Shown piece after piece: positions 36,286-48,640 of a stretch of DNA of 64,000 nt. The position numbers and the translations under genes were made by a program. The DNA lies in NCBI RefSeq assembly GCF_963169125.1, contig NC_084794.1:227165409-227229408 (forward strand). Direction: 5' to 3'. Within the stretch, counting starts at the first letter, position 1; every line of letters begins with the position of its first letter. This stretch comes from Humulus lupulus (lineage: Eukaryota; Streptophyta; Magnoliopsida; Rosales; Cannabaceae). The notes under the pieces were generated by a model that was given only the letters and a program-made list of their open reading frames with translations, was not told the origin of the DNA and did no database searches.

Positions 36286-37144
36286 TGTTAGAATTGGTTA
36301 AAATACAAAGTCCAAGTGGTCTTACACAACCTAGGAGTAAAACACTAAATGGTTTCACATAGTGAAGATGTGAAATTTGACTTTTTGTTGTAGGCCTTTA
36401 AAATTTTGAATTTTGGGTCAAAATTGATACATTGAGGTATCTAAGGATGCCCAAAAGGTTTTAGAGAATTTGGAGGTATATAAGGTCACTTTTGAGAAGT
36501 TGCATCTGCCTAGGCGGCGTTGCGTCACCACCTTGGAGGTGATGCATCGCCTAAAACATTAGGGATTAGGCTAATCGCAGCAGGCGAGGCGATGCATTGC
36601 CTATAGACCCCACGTTACCTGACGTGTCCGTACAGACACGTGTTTTAAGCTCCAAATGATGTGCTCAAAAGCTCCAATCTTATTGGTTGGACTTAACGAC
36701 GGTGCCTACACTATAAAAGGGTTCTCTTAGAGTTTTGATAGACTTGATTACTCTTTAAAATCTCTCTCTCTCTCTAGCTCTCATGATCATAAATTTCTCC
36801 AAGAAATTCATAAAAAAGAAGTGCTTGTCTTTGTGAATTTCAAGGCTTGTTCAATCCCAATATTCTTTCCTACTAGATAAAGTCGCAAGGATCCAACAAG
36901 GGCTAGGAAATAGATAATTTGGACAATGATAGATCTCATGTATAAGCATTTCTTTTGATTCTCTCCATCAAAAGGATTCAAGTGGTGTTCTATCAAACGG
37001 TTTTAAGGTTGCAAGAAGAACAAGGGTTTTGCTCTAGAATTGGGGTCTGCATATTTCTATCTCAATCTTTTCTTGGACTCTGTCAAGTGTTATTGTGTGT
37101 AGATTCTTATTATTATGGTGGTGTAATCTCACTCTCTCCCAACA
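36286..37144 (+). mobile_element. copia LTR of the C3 family, inverted relative to C3
   Basis: 859 bp, tgttagaattgg...ctctcccaaca. TATA box CTATAAAAGG at 36711-36720 after a CCAAT-like word. A CT-rich microsatellite lies near 36760. Refrain words (ggcggcgttgcg, ggcgatgcattgcc) at 36497-36610. No PBS follows and the flanks tggaa/ttagt do not match, so it is a solo LTR with lost TSD or a truncated copy. Confidence 0.85.
36711..36720 (+). promoter_or_regulatory. TATA box in C3-family LTR
   Basis: CTATAAAAGG in the inverted LTR; the same word occurs on the minus strand at 35318-35309 of its partner, so conservation between copies supports it. Confidence 0.65.
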
Positions 37145-37384
37145 TTAGTTATTATGGCTGTGCGTTTCAAAATGTTGGTATTTGTACAAATCCCTTTTTT
37201 TTTTCCTCAAAGCCTAATCTGATTCGAAACTTGCCAAACCTTCCCATTTAGCCAAAAAAATCCAAATCCATTTCAAACGAAGCTTTATACTATTTCCCAA
37301 AACTTGAATGCGTGAAATCTAAGCCTGAGTATTCGAAACTTGCAACCCCACCTGATGTGAAGCTTTAATATAGTATATACATAT

Positions 37385-37797
37385 ATATATATTTAGTAGT
37401 GTGGGGGTGTGACTTTAACCCTTACCGGTAGGGCCTTCTTTATTTTCAACACATGAATAAACTATAACCCGAATTTGTTTATATGACGGTATACAATGTA
37501 GCAATAGCAGCCATCCCATCAATTTTTGGAAAATTTTCAATAATTTATGGTGTCAAAATCAAGGTTCAAACAGTCTATTGCACTCTTGTAAAAAAAATTT
37601 AGTTTGAACCTTGATTTTGGCACCGTAAATTATTTGGAATTTCCCGAAAATTGGTGGGATGCCTACTATAACTACAATGTACATTATCATATAAAAAAAT
37701 TGAGTTATAATTTATTCAAGTGCCGAAAATAAAGAAGGTTTCACCAGTAGGGATTAAAGTCATACCCCTATACTAAAATCACCAAATATATATAATT
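37385..37797. mobile_element. foldback MITE 1
   Basis: Two arms of about 185 bp in inverted orientation (37385-37570 and 37608-37797) with a ~38-bp loop. Matching text includes 'aaaatcaaggttcaaac' near the centre and 'cttctttattttc' in both arms. Ends are AT-rich (tatatattt...). No coding capacity. Arm divergence is roughly 15-20% by eye. Confidence 0.8.
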
Positions 37798-37879
37798 ATT
37801 TTACTTCATCATCACCGAAATTATATAAATCAACTTCCTCTATTTTACATCTTCAAAACATAGTCTTCATATACATATA

Positions 37880-38189
37880 TATAGGGGACGACTATAGTGC
37901 ATCCACTTTTTTGGTAACATCGGTGCGTTCTTTTTCTGTTTTCGGCATGTGGATAGTTATATTCCCAATTTTTTTCTACGACCGTGTACATTGCAATTAT
38001 TAAGAATATTCTATAAATTTTCAAGAAATTCGACTATTTATTCATAATTTCTTGAAAATTGTGGGATATTCTAAATAACTAAAATGTACACTATCAAATA
38101 TATAGGATTAAAACTATCTTCAAGCTGAAAATAGAAAAGAGATACACTAGTATTGCTAAAAAAGTGAATGTACTACAATCGCTCCCTAT
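37880..38189. mobile_element. foldback MITE 2
   Basis: About 310 bp; ataggggacgactatagtgcat at the left (first 20 bases shown in part) pairs with the right end ctacaatcgctccctat. Arms are about 145 bp with a ~18-bp loop at 38030-38047. Flanked by tata on both sides. Arm text (gtgtacattgcaattatt, 'tgttttcggcatg') resembles MITE 1, so the two are likely one family. Confidence 0.75.
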
Positions 38190-38537
38190 ATCTATATTCG
38201 TGAATGATTTTCTGGTAGCCACAAACTTCCCACCAACCGAAGAGCTACCAAGTTTGAAACCTACAATGAAACTCTCATAGAAGACCTCCCTTGTCTAAAG
38301 TTGTCGAGGTGTCTTGTGTACACCATATTATTAAAACAAAATCTTAGCTGCCATACAAAAGAAAAAAAAATGTAAATGAGGTCAAATTATCATTATACAA
38401 TGATTGACACATACAAATGACAAATTAATAAAGTATATGTTTTTCTTTTAGAAAAAAAATACATAATTAGTGTTCATTCCATATTTTTTATCCAAAATAT
38501 AAAATTTTCTATAAAAATGATTAAATATATATAATAT
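38190..38537. other. non-coding interval
   Basis: About 350 bp, AT-rich, no gene seen. It separates MITE 2 from the first recognisable pararetrovirus sequence. Confidence 0.5.
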
Positions 38538-38990
38538 GCTAAAGAAATTCAGGATGAGTTGCCTTCCAAATCATATGGTAGGTTCACCAATGATAATACT
38601 ATATGATCTTTCATGAAAGCATTGCAACCATAGAGACTACATTAAATGCAAGAATAGTAATAACTACAAAGTTTCCTAACTTTAATATATCTCTCAAAGA
38701 CAATAGATTGACTGATGCTTTGAAAGTTGAAGTCCAATTGGCTGGGATTGACCAAGATCTCACTTCTATTAGAGCTACTCTTCATTACCAGATGGCAAAC
38801 AAACTCCAAGATCACGCTTTGGATCCTTCTTTGCCAACAGCTGAAGAAGCATTAATTGCTGGTCTCAGTAGACTCAACCCAAGTTCCAACATGCACTCAT
38901 ATCTTAAGGCAAATCTCTACAGATGATCTTATAAAGATTTTGCCCAGTTCATGGTTAACAAATTATGATATGTTCCACCAACCTTAGAAA
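38538..38990 (+). pseudogene. caulimovirid-type movement protein remnant
   Basis: 38603-38926 encodes NARIVITTKFPNFNISLKD, then LTDALKVEVQLAGIDQ and ATLHYQMANKLQDHALD, which match the pattern of the caulimovirid movement-protein domain (cell-to-cell transport through plasmodesmata). The N-terminal part begins in a neighbouring frame at about 38538, and a stop closes the frame at 38926. It is the leftmost recognisable viral piece; the 5' end of the unit is missing. Confidence 0.7.
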
Positions 38991-40954
38991 GTTGTCCAGA
39001 CTCTAACTGAACCATCTTATCACAAGAAATAAGATGGCTCTGTCGAAATAGTCTTTGACTGAGCTCAAACAAAATCTCCCAGTTGCTTCACCAACCAGTA
39101 CATGATGACTTCTGTCACACCAACTGATGTGGAAATCAAATCCTTTGATTCTCAAGGCAGTCCTTTTTATGCTTTCAAATCTTCGGACGAACATAAGTAT
39201 TGGGATGTTTTCCATTGCAAAAGCTACTTGAAAATAGAAGTAGACCCCCCCCCCCCCCCCCCCAAAAGCGACGTCCTAGCTCAGGAAAATCGCTTAAGTA
39301 ACTATTAGAAAAGGGAGAAAATATAATAGGGTTGTTGGGGCAACCTTCTGGAATGTTTGACTATATTGTCAAATATTTTGCTCCCAAAGACTTACCTAAC
39401 CCTGTCCCAGAACCAACTGGATGGGATACAGAGTTTACTCCAACAAACTCCCAACAGTCTCTACTTCCAGCTCCTCAATAGAACATCCTGTCATGCTATA
39501 AAACAGCAGCAAAATGGATACAACAACATGGAGAAACTTTTCCCACTCAAAATCAGTTCCAACACATTCCATGAGTTTGTATGATGACTACTACTAATTA
39601 TGAGTCTGATTTTCCTCTTCTCAAAAAATTTGATAGGCAAGAGGACCAAGGTGCGGTTTTTCACCAACCAAAGGTTCAAAACCACACAACAAGGAGTGCA
39701 AATGGATCACTCAAAAAGGTCTCTCCATCCGAAGAGGTACTCAAATGGCAATCAGAATATATGATTGCCCAAAACAAGGTCTTAAAATAGGTCGAGTTAA
39801 AAATACCAGAATAGAGATAGGAGTTGACCAATCTCAAACTACAGTCATCGATAAACTCACTGTAAAGATTCAACAGACTTATGAAGAACTTTTGACCATC
39901 ATAAAAGTGAACTCAGTCCCAATGCTAATCTTCTTAGCAAAAGAAGACGAGATGAAGAACCTAAAAACTCAGTACGAATCTTTCAAAAACTGTTTTTGAC
40001 AACAAGAACCTACAAAGGCCCCTTCCACTAGTTATTTGGGAAATTCGTCTCCTTTCGAGATGTCTATGATGCTAGTCCCTTGGAATTTTTCTACAATTCC
40101 AAACACCTCTCAGCTTTTTTCTATTACTAGCTCTATACAGGATGATTTTGTTGTACAACTAAGACGAATGCTTGATGAAAATCAACAACTAAAGCCAAAA
40201 AATGGGAAGAAGAAAGAATCACCAAGTCAACCGGCAGATGAACTAAATCAACTTATGGTTCACCCAGCCACAAATCCTCTATCACGAATGATTCGATAGA
40301 CAAACATCCTCCACATCACATAAAAAGAAACAGAATCTGAAGATTAAGGCGCTTCGTCTAGGTCAGACAAAGCTTCAAAAGACTGGTAACAAGAAAGAAG
40401 TTCCACTTCTACTGAGACTGTACCTAGTGATACCGAAAGCCTATCCAACGATGACGATGAAGCTTTTCCACACTTGATGGTTCAGTCTATTGATGGATCA
40501 ACTTCGTAAATGAACCATTTATCACAAGCGATGACGAAAGTGGAAATGAATCTACAACAGCACATGTCCCCCAATGACAAAAGAGTAAAAGTTCAAACTT
40601 TCAAACTTATACTTTAGATGACCTCCCTCCAACAAAATGGCGCGAAAGGAACTAAGAGTTTCAAACTTGGCTCGTCGTGGAATCACGAAAACCAGAAGCA
40701 CAGGCAGGGATGATTCTCCTCAACATTTTCCCTTGATTTACAAGCACCCTACAAGATTGGTAAACAAGTCTAGGCGAATACAGACAAATGACATTTTTAC
40801 AACTTTCATCTGTCACCAACGCCCTGACCTATATGTATATTGAATTCTGTGGACAAGACGCTCAAGTTACCAAAATATTACGCGCATAATTCTTTAACCT
40901 AAAATGTTGTTTAATGGATAAGAGAGATTTTGAGAAGCATTACAAGAAGAAGAC
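38991..40954 (+). pseudogene. pararetrovirus middle region (between movement protein and capsid)
   Basis: Several short frames follow one another: 39102-39308, 39357-39480, 39581-39790 (NYESDFPLLKKFDRQED, KVSPSEEVLKWQSEYM), 39745-40299 in pieces, and 40637-40843. The 39581 segment resembles the coding region upstream of the capsid in plant caulimovirid-like sequences. All are separated by stops or shifts. A 19-base C run at 39245-39263 lies inside. The interval ends at the Tekay element. Confidence 0.6.
39245..39263. repeat. poly-C tract (19 C)
   Basis: Uninterrupted cytosines in otherwise AT-rich sequence; inside the pararetrovirus middle region. Confidence 0.9.
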
Positions 40955-40966
40955 TGTGACGCCGTA

Positions 40967-43678
40967 TGTAACGCCCCAAACTCCAGGGACCGTTACGGTG
41001 TGCCTTGTAAACAGTGTTAAACTCGCTAATCGATTCATTTGGCCAAAATCGTGAACTAAGTATGATTAGCGGTTTAGGGATTAAAAACTTTGGTTAGGAT
41101 GTAACGTTTCACTAGAACGTTTAATTTATACATTGGGATCCCGAAAATAAAGTTTCAGAGTTTATTACAGAAAATATTTACAACAGGCCGTTCTAAGCGG
41201 CAAAACAGGGTTCAACCCTAGTTCCACTTTAAAACCTCGGCCGTGGCGGACGAGCAGCTGCATATGTACACGTCATCACCTAAGCTCTCCAACTCAAGGA
41301 TGGTCCAGCTTCCTATTGCCTTTACCTGCACCACGTAGCACCCGTGAGCCGAAGCCCAGCAAGAAAACACAGAATAACATGATATAATATCAACAATGAC
41401 CATAGTAACCATTCAGGACTATCAGTCCAAGCAAATAGGTGACAATAGCCAAAAGTCACAATAATGAGCATCGCTCCTTCTAGCCATGTGACGATAGGGT
41501 CACCAGGGTTTAACTGATAAGTGATCTTTTCATAAGTATGATTAGGACAGGTGCATGGTGATTAGTCACCAACATAACCTTCCTCACGACTCTAGAGTCG
41601 AAACTATGGACAACGTCCCTTAGCCATGTGACAAACGGTCCCCGGGGTCATATACCTTGGCTATAGTCATCTGGTCGTAGACCAGGCAAGCGCTTATAGT
41701 TCTCATTGACCTTCCGGTCGGTCCAGCATTAATACCCCATATGAGTCATTCAATGCTGACCTTGATTGGATCCAATCTTTATTTGGCCCGGCGTTCACAA
41801 CGCACTGCCACTTCTGACCCTTGGGTCGGTGAAACACGACCAGTGCTCAGCCCGTGGTGAACTTAACTAATAAGTCACAGCTTCACAGACGGATCTGACA
41901 CCATTGTCGATTCTGACTAATAAGTCAGCGCCATACACAAGTAAACATATATCACATGTCTATTATCCATAAATATTCAGCATGCTTACTTAACAGGTAT
42001 TAGTACCATTAGGACTATGCATAAACACAGAGGTTCAAGCTCTGAACAATATCATACCCAGTATACAAAGCATGTCCTAATCACATGTTTCTCATGCATC
42101 ATATGCAATATATCCTGCAATCAACGTGCATTAATACCAGCCATGCATGCCACGCTTAATAACCAACCAACATGCATCAAGAATAGCCATGCATGTCATA
42201 CTCAATAATCAACCAACATGCATCATAATAGCCATGCATGTCATACTCAATAATCAACCAACATGCATCATAATAGCCATGCATGTCACACATACACAGG
42301 GTGCAGTTTTCTTACCTCAAAGTCGAGCTAGAACGATCAAAAGAATGACCCTTGAGAACGATCAACTTCTAGTCCATTAGCGGTCACCTAGTCATAACCA
42401 AATATAAAACCTCATCAAAATGAGTAATTAAATACTTCCAAACCCAATCCAAGCCTCCGGAATATCAAATCCCACTCATCTAGGTAGTAGGATCGATCCT
42501 AGGCCATTAGAGTTAAGTTCCCATCACAAAAACCACCATTTAGTATTTTTTTTTCCCTTAAGGGCCGCGGCCCTACATGGACCATGCCGCGGCGCGCCCC
42601 CCAGACAGAGCCTCCACCATCTTCTTCAAGCTAGGGCCGCGGCGCCCAAGAACAGGGTCGCGGCCCAACTTCGCACCAGCCATTTTTCTTCGTTTTTCCA
42701 CTTCTAAAACCTTCCAAAAACCCATCTAAACATATCCAAATCATCAAATAAATATTACCAAACTTCTCAATGGTCCAAAACCACCAAAACCTGAAGCTCA
42801 AACCAACCAAAAACTCAAAAATTCACAAAGTCCAATCCTAAGCTTACAAACTTAAGAAACTCAAAACTTAACTCAAAAAAACAGAGCACACCTTAAATTC
42901 ATAACTAGAACTCACCTCAAACACGGTTTTGAATCCCCTTTAATGGCTGTGACAAGTTCCCTAGCTTCCCCCTTTGATTCCAAGCTTAACTCCTCAAGGT
43001 GGCTCTCAAAATTCAAAGAAAAGGATGAAGGAAAGTTTGTACGGGAGAGAAAGGATGAAAGGATGAGGTTAGGCTCTGTTTTGCTCTGTTTCTACAGCCT
43101 TCCAAACCCCCAAAATCTGATATAAATCCTTAAGGTCAAAAGACCATAATGCCCCTAGACAAATTTAAAAGCTTCTAAACACTCCCAAGGGTAAATTCGT
43201 CATTTCCAACCTATACCGTTAATTATAATTAACGCTCACCAATTCCCGCTAATCTCAACATTCCCAAATACCAATCAATCATATCCCATTACCCTTTAAT
43301 TCCCAGTAATGCTCTAATCATTAAATTCACCCCGAGACTCACCCCGAGCCCCGAACTTAAACCCGTTATGACTAGACCGAACACTTACATCTCATGATCG
43401 TCTCATGTCGATAGCTCGAACCAATCCACCTTATAGTGTGGCTATATTAATTAATCACAATCATGCACCCAAAATATACAATTACGCCCACAGTAACCAA
43501 ATTACCAAATTACCCACATAATTAACATATGTGCCCATATGCATGCATTCACCATCATATAACAATATAATTCACGTAATCATGCATATAATCATTAAAT
43601 ACTATAATAAATTAATTATGGCCCTCCCGGCCTCCTAATCAAGGTCCTAAACCTTATTAGGAAATTTGGGGCATTACA
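40967..43678 (-). mobile_element. solo LTR, TSD ccgta, inside 3' LTR of G3
   Basis: 2712 bp, tgtaacgccccaaactcc...ggggcattaca, flanked by ccgta at 40962-40966 and 43679-43683. A related Tekay-type LTR family: contains the 'ttacctgcacca' block (41320-41335), refrain words gccgcggcgc at 42560-42680, and a 45-bp tandem repeat. Confidence 0.95.
42139..42290. repeat. 45-bp tandem repeat, 3.3 copies
   Basis: Copies at 42139 (46 bp, diverged), 42185, 42230 (these two identical) and 42275 (partial), each starting agccatgcatg and containing accaacatgcatca. Confidence 0.95.
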
Positions 43679-45890
43679 CCGTACCTCCTTATAGTCGTTA
43701 CTAAGTGAGTTTAAAACGTGCTAATCACCCACTAATCAAGGTTTTAGGTTAAATGTGTAGCTAAACGGTAATATAAGTCATTTAATTTGAAAATATTTCC
43801 ATTCATTGAAAATTATGAAGCGTTTAACATTTGGGGATCCCAAAAATGCTGGTTTAGAAATATTTACAACTCAAAAAAATATATAATCAAAGTCGATTAA
43901 ACGACAAAATTAGGTTTAATACAAGCATCTCCCAAAAATACCCCTGGCCGCGGCAGCCAAGCAGGCCAAACATGTACGCGTCGCCTCACGCTTTTCGTAG
44001 TCATGGCTGGTCGATTTTCCCCTTGCCCTTACCTGCACCATAGAGCACCCATGAGCCGAAGCCTAGCAAGAAAAGCCACACAAGCAAATAACATAGGCAT
44101 ATTTATCAATTAACATATAGACAAACCGCCAACAGGCTAAAAACATACGGCCATGTCGTCCCAGGTGCTTTACCAGGCCCTGGGTTCACAGTCTACACCG
44201 TAGAGATATCTCAAGTATCCTATAGGGTCTCATCTTGGCAACTCGCACTCCGCGTGCTTAACGATGCTCTAGGCCCTATGCTATACTCGGCCTTTCCATT
44301 CTCGGCCATCGCCGTTTCCAGCCCTCACCGTTCTCGCCTTCGCCGTTCCTCGCTCTTGCTGTTCGTTCTCATATATGTACACATAGCATAATTAAACAAA
44401 TACTTAAACACGTATAAACATAATAAATGGGGTTGTGCCCTGCAACACAATCAAATAGGGTCATGCCCTGCAGCACAAGCTATAGGGCCTCACCCTGCTC
44501 TATGGGTACAACAGTTTTCTTACTAGTGTCCCGAGCATTCCAACAACGATGTCCCGAGCACAGTCCCCTAGTCCAAGCCTCGCTGAAAACCTAGTCACAA
44601 CACATCAACAACATCCACCCATCAAGTTCTAATCCATTAAACAACTTTGGGTCACAACTCTAGTTCCCAGAACCTTGGATTTTATCAATCCGGATGATAA
44701 AATCCATCCCAAGCCTTAATAATTGGGTTCCTAAGCCAAAAACCCACAAAACAGCCAACACTATGAACCAAGCTTGCGGCCCAACCCCTTCAGGGTCGCA
44801 GCATGCCTCAAAACAGAGGCAAAACACCTCCCTAGAAGGAGACACGGGCCGCGGCGCGCCTCAAAAGCTGAGGCCTTCCTAGGCCTCTCCCACATACGGG
44901 CCGCGACATGCTCCAAAAAGGGCCGCGGCTTGACCTGCAAACCCAGAAAACTAACCTTTCTTTCAAATTTTCCCCGATTTTAATCCCATTTCTCACATCC
45001 CAAACTTCAGGCAATGCTAGAATTAAGTCTAGAATTCATAACCATATGGCCTAAACATCCTAACAAGCTCATAAACCAATTTCTACACCCATCAAACATT
45101 CAATCCATTCTTGAAAATTAACTCATGCATGCCTAAGTTCTAACAATCAAACCAGCATAATTTCAACCTGTTTATCAAGTTTAAAAGCTTACCTTGAGCT
45201 TGATTAAATCCCAGAATTACTCCTCTAAGCTCCAAGCTTCTAGCCTCCAAAGAAGATCAGCTATTCGTCCTCTTCTTTTCTTGCTTCTAGTTTTTCTCTA
45301 GACCTCCAAAGATAATTCCAGCATAAGCCTAGGTGAAGAAAACGTGAAGCATTTTACCTCTGCCAATTCTAGTTATCCTTAAAGCCAAATTCTCTATTTT
45401 CCCCTTAAATCTATCATTTACCCTTAAGTAATCCCAAGGACAATTTAGTCATTTACCAAATCCCGTTAAATCCCCGAGTGTTCCTATAAATCTTTGTTTA
45501 ATCCCAACATAACCCAAGCATTACTAAATTACTACCCACTACTCACTAATTCCCGAACACATTATAATATCCCCAAAATACCCCTAAGCCCCTCTTGAGC
45601 CGGGTATTTGACCCCATTGTGATTTTCTAGCTAATCGGCTCCCTAAGACCGTCTCGGATCGTGCAACATAGATATATATCACAAATATTACATTCATGCC
45701 CTCAACGGGCTAAAATTGCAAACATGCCCCTAATAACCAAATGGGGCCCACATGCATATTTAATTCACCTAAACATGCTTTTCTAATCACATATTCATTA
45801 AATTCATATATTAACATATTAATTCACTTATTGCCCTCCAGGCACGCGAATCTACGCCCTAAGCCTTATTAGCAAATTTGGGACGTTACA

Positions 45891-45906
45891 ACTATCCCCT
45901 CCTTAC
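45891..45906 (-). other. polypurine tract of G3
   Basis: Minus strand GTAAGGAGGGGATAGT directly before the 3' LTR (TGTAACGTCC). It primes plus-strand DNA synthesis in Ty3/gypsy elements. Confidence 0.85.
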
Positions 45907-45973
45907 AGAAATTTCATCCTCAAAATTACCCGAACAACTCGGGATACCGCTCCCGCATATCTGATTAAAGTTC

Positions 45974-47311
45974 CTATGTTGCCTCTTCAATTTTGTTGTT
46001 CCTCCACAGCACTTTTACCAAGGCAATGGTCTTGCTCCACAAAACTTTATCTTTCCGATCGAGGATCTGAACTGGCTTCTCCTCATATGATAAATCCTGA
46101 TCTAGCTCCAAGTTTTCATAGCTCAATACATTTGTCGAATCTGATACATACTTCCGGAGCATGGACACGTGAAAGACGTCATGAACTCCTGATAGAGCTG
46201 GAGGCATCGCCAATCTGTAAGCTACCTCTCCAACTCGTTCCAGAATCTCAAAGGGGCCAGCAAACCTAGAGCTCAGCTTGCCCCAAACACCAAACCGTTC
46301 CACTCCCCTCAAAGGTGAAATCCTAAGGAACACATGATCACCGACTTGAAACTCTACACTTCTGCATCTCAAGTGTGAGTAACTCTTCTGGCGACTCTGG
46401 GAGGCGAGCATTCGAGCTCTAATCTTTTCAATCACCTCATTGTTCCTTTGCACCATCTCAGGACCCAAATATCTCCTCTCACCCGTCTCATCCCAATGGA
46501 TAGGTGATCTACACTTCCTCCCATACAGCATCTCATACAGAGCCACTCCGATATTTGCCTGATAACTGTTGTTGTACGAGAACTCAATCAAAGGGAGATA
46601 CTTACTCCAAGATCCCCCAAAATATAGCACACAAGCTCGTAACATGTCTTCTAGTATTTGAATCGTCCTCTCAGACTGTCCATCTGTCTGAGGATGATAA
46701 GCGGTACTAAACCGTAACTGTGTGCCCATAGCCTTCTGCAAACTCTCCCAAAACTTGGAGGTGAAGGTGGGGTCCCTGTCGGATACTATCAATCTCAGAG
46801 CCCCATGAAGTCGAACAATTTCCTTCACATATAACTCGGCATACTGCTCCACAGTATAATTCGTCTTGACAGGTAAAAAGTGGGCGGAATTGGTATACCT
46901 ATCCACAATTACCCACACCGAATCATGCTGCCCAACGGTCTTCGGCAAACCAACCACGAAGTCAATGGTTATATCCTTCCACTTCCACTCTGGAATCCCT
47001 TGAGGCTGCAATAACCATGCTAGCCTCTGATGTTCGGCCTTTACCTGCTGACAAGTTAAGCACTTGGCTACATAATCCACCACACCCCTCTTCATTCTTG
47101 ACCACCAATAAAAGGCTCTCAAATCTTGGTACATCTTCGTCGTACCTGGATGTAAAGAATAGGGAGTGGTATGATATTCATCCAAAATCTCCTGCCGGAT
47201 ATCAGAATCCATTGGAACATAGATCCAACCCTTGTACTTCAATAATCGCATCTCTGAGATGGAAAAGTCCTTAGCCACTCCAACTAAGACGTTCTCTCTG
47301 TGCCCTCTCAA
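45974..47311 (-). pseudogene. pol: integrase of G3, 445-codon open frame
   Basis: Open from 47311 to 45974. Zinc-binding HHCC region (H-T-T-P-Y-S-L-H-P-G, then CLTCQQVKAEHQR), core with FVVGLPKTVGQHDSVWVIVD, RLIVSDRDPTFTSKFW (catalytic Asp), YHPQTDGQSERTIQILEDML (catalytic Glu), then YNNSYQANIGVALYEMLYG, the C-terminal SSRFAGPFEILERVGEV and VFHVSMLRKYVSD. After KIEEAT a TAG replaces the usual Trp; then EL-stop-SDMRERYPELFG closes the typical Tekay tail. Integrase inserts cDNA into the chromosome. Catalytic residues are present. No complete chromodomain can be made out. Confidence 0.93.
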
Positions 47312-48640
47312 CTGGGAATCCTTCCCCTACGCCTCCTTGATCCTCTCAAGGAGTGTATACTGAAGAGTGATGTTGGCTAATCGACCAACCACCAACTCTA
47401 TATCTGCTCTAGTCATCTCCTCGGTTAGCTTATCAGATATCTGCCTCAAACTGAACAACTGTCATGGGCCCTTCCGGCTCAATGCATCAGCCACTACATT
47501 TGCCTTCCCAGGATGGTACAGAATATCACAATCGTAATCATTTACCAGTTCCAGCCACCGTCTCTGGCGCATATTCAGATCCTTCTGAGTAAAGAAGTAC
47601 TTCAAGCTCTTATGTTCGGTGTATTTCTCGCACTTCTCACCATACAGATAATGCCTCCAAACCTTAAGTGCAAATATCACCACTGTCAACTCTAGATCAT
47701 GTGTGGGATATCTCTGCTCGTACTCCTTTAACTGTTTCGATGCATAGGCTATCACCTTTCCAGCTTGCATCAGCACACACCCTAAACCCTGTCTGGAAGC
47801 ATCACAGTAGACCACAAACTTTTCATTGTCTGTCGGTAGGCTCAATACTGGAGCGGTGATCAGTCGCCGCTTCAGCTTGAAACTGTTCTCACACCTGTCT
47901 ATCCATACATACTTAGTCTTCTTCTTTTTCAATTCAGTCGACGGTGTATCTATCCTGGAGAACCCTTCAACAAACCACCTATAATACCCTGCCAACCCCA
48001 GAAAACTCCTAACTTCAGGAACACTGCTCGGTCTAGGCCAATCTCTCACCACCTCAATCTTACTTGGGTCAACTAGAATTCCCTCCTTACTAACGATATG
48101 ACCCAGAAATGTGACTTACGGTAGCCAAAACTCACACTTGCTAAACTTAGCATATAGCCTACGCTCTCTCATTTGCTACAATAGAAAACGTAGATGTTGC
48201 TCATACTCTATCTCTGACTAAGAGTACACCAGAATGTCGTCGATGAACACAACCACAAACTTGTCCAAGTAGTCCTTGAAAACCCTATTCATCATGTCCA
48301 TAAAAGTTTCTGGGGCATTGGTTAATCCAAAGGACATAACCAGGAATTCATGGTGTCCATATCTTGTGCGGAAAGCGGTCTTTGGTATGTCCTCTTCCTT
48401 GATCCTTAACTGATGGTAACCTGACCGGAGATCAATCTTGGAAAACACTATCTTTCCCTATAGCTGGTCAAATAGATCATCGATCCTAGGTAGTGGGTAC
48501 TTGTTTTTAATGGTCAATTTATTCAGCTCCCTATAGTCGATACAAATCCTAAGAGACCCATCCTTCTTCTTAACAAACAACACTGGAGTACCCCACAGCG
48601 AGAAACTCGGTCTGATGAACCCCAAATCTAATAACTCCTA
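47312..48640 (-). pseudogene. pol: reverse transcriptase and RNase H of G3
   Basis: [22 protein letters not shown] near 48545-48485, then [16 protein letters not shown] and the catalytic [12 protein letters not shown] at 48255-48220, followed by a stop. RNase H frame 48052-47462: [66 protein letters not shown] and [17 protein letters not shown]. Frames are separated by single stops (about 48477, 48217, 48118 and 47461), most explicable as CAG-to-TAG, CGA-to-TGA or TGG-to-TAG. The region 47461-47312 is linker. Confidence 0.92.

Larger units (their letters stand above)
40955..45890 (-). repeat. 3' LTR of G3, split by a solo LTR
   Basis: Starts tgtgacgccgta, interrupted after 12 bases, resumes at 43679 with ccgtacctcc and ends gggacgttaca at 45890; 2219 bp without the insertion. 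Matches 51664-53914 throughout. Refrain words gccgcggcgcgcc and similar at 44770-44935. Conserved CAGGTAAGGG block (minus) near 44035. Confidence 0.9.

Noticed and set aside
36281..37149. TSD for the inverted copia LTR
   Set aside because: tggaa and ttagt do not match, so no claim of a clean solo LTR is made.
42139..42290. CRISPR-like array
   Set aside because: Head-to-tail 45-bp copies with no spacers, inside a plant LTR.
44160..44400. Protein-coding text in the Tekay LTR shared with 52140-52380
   Set aside because: Conserved because the two LTRs are copies; frames are not kept between them.
45974..46150. Chromodomain at the end of G3 integrase
   Set aside because: The tail has the Tekay pattern (QILDRK, LVKVLWRN) but I cannot identify a complete chromodomain with its aromatic cage.
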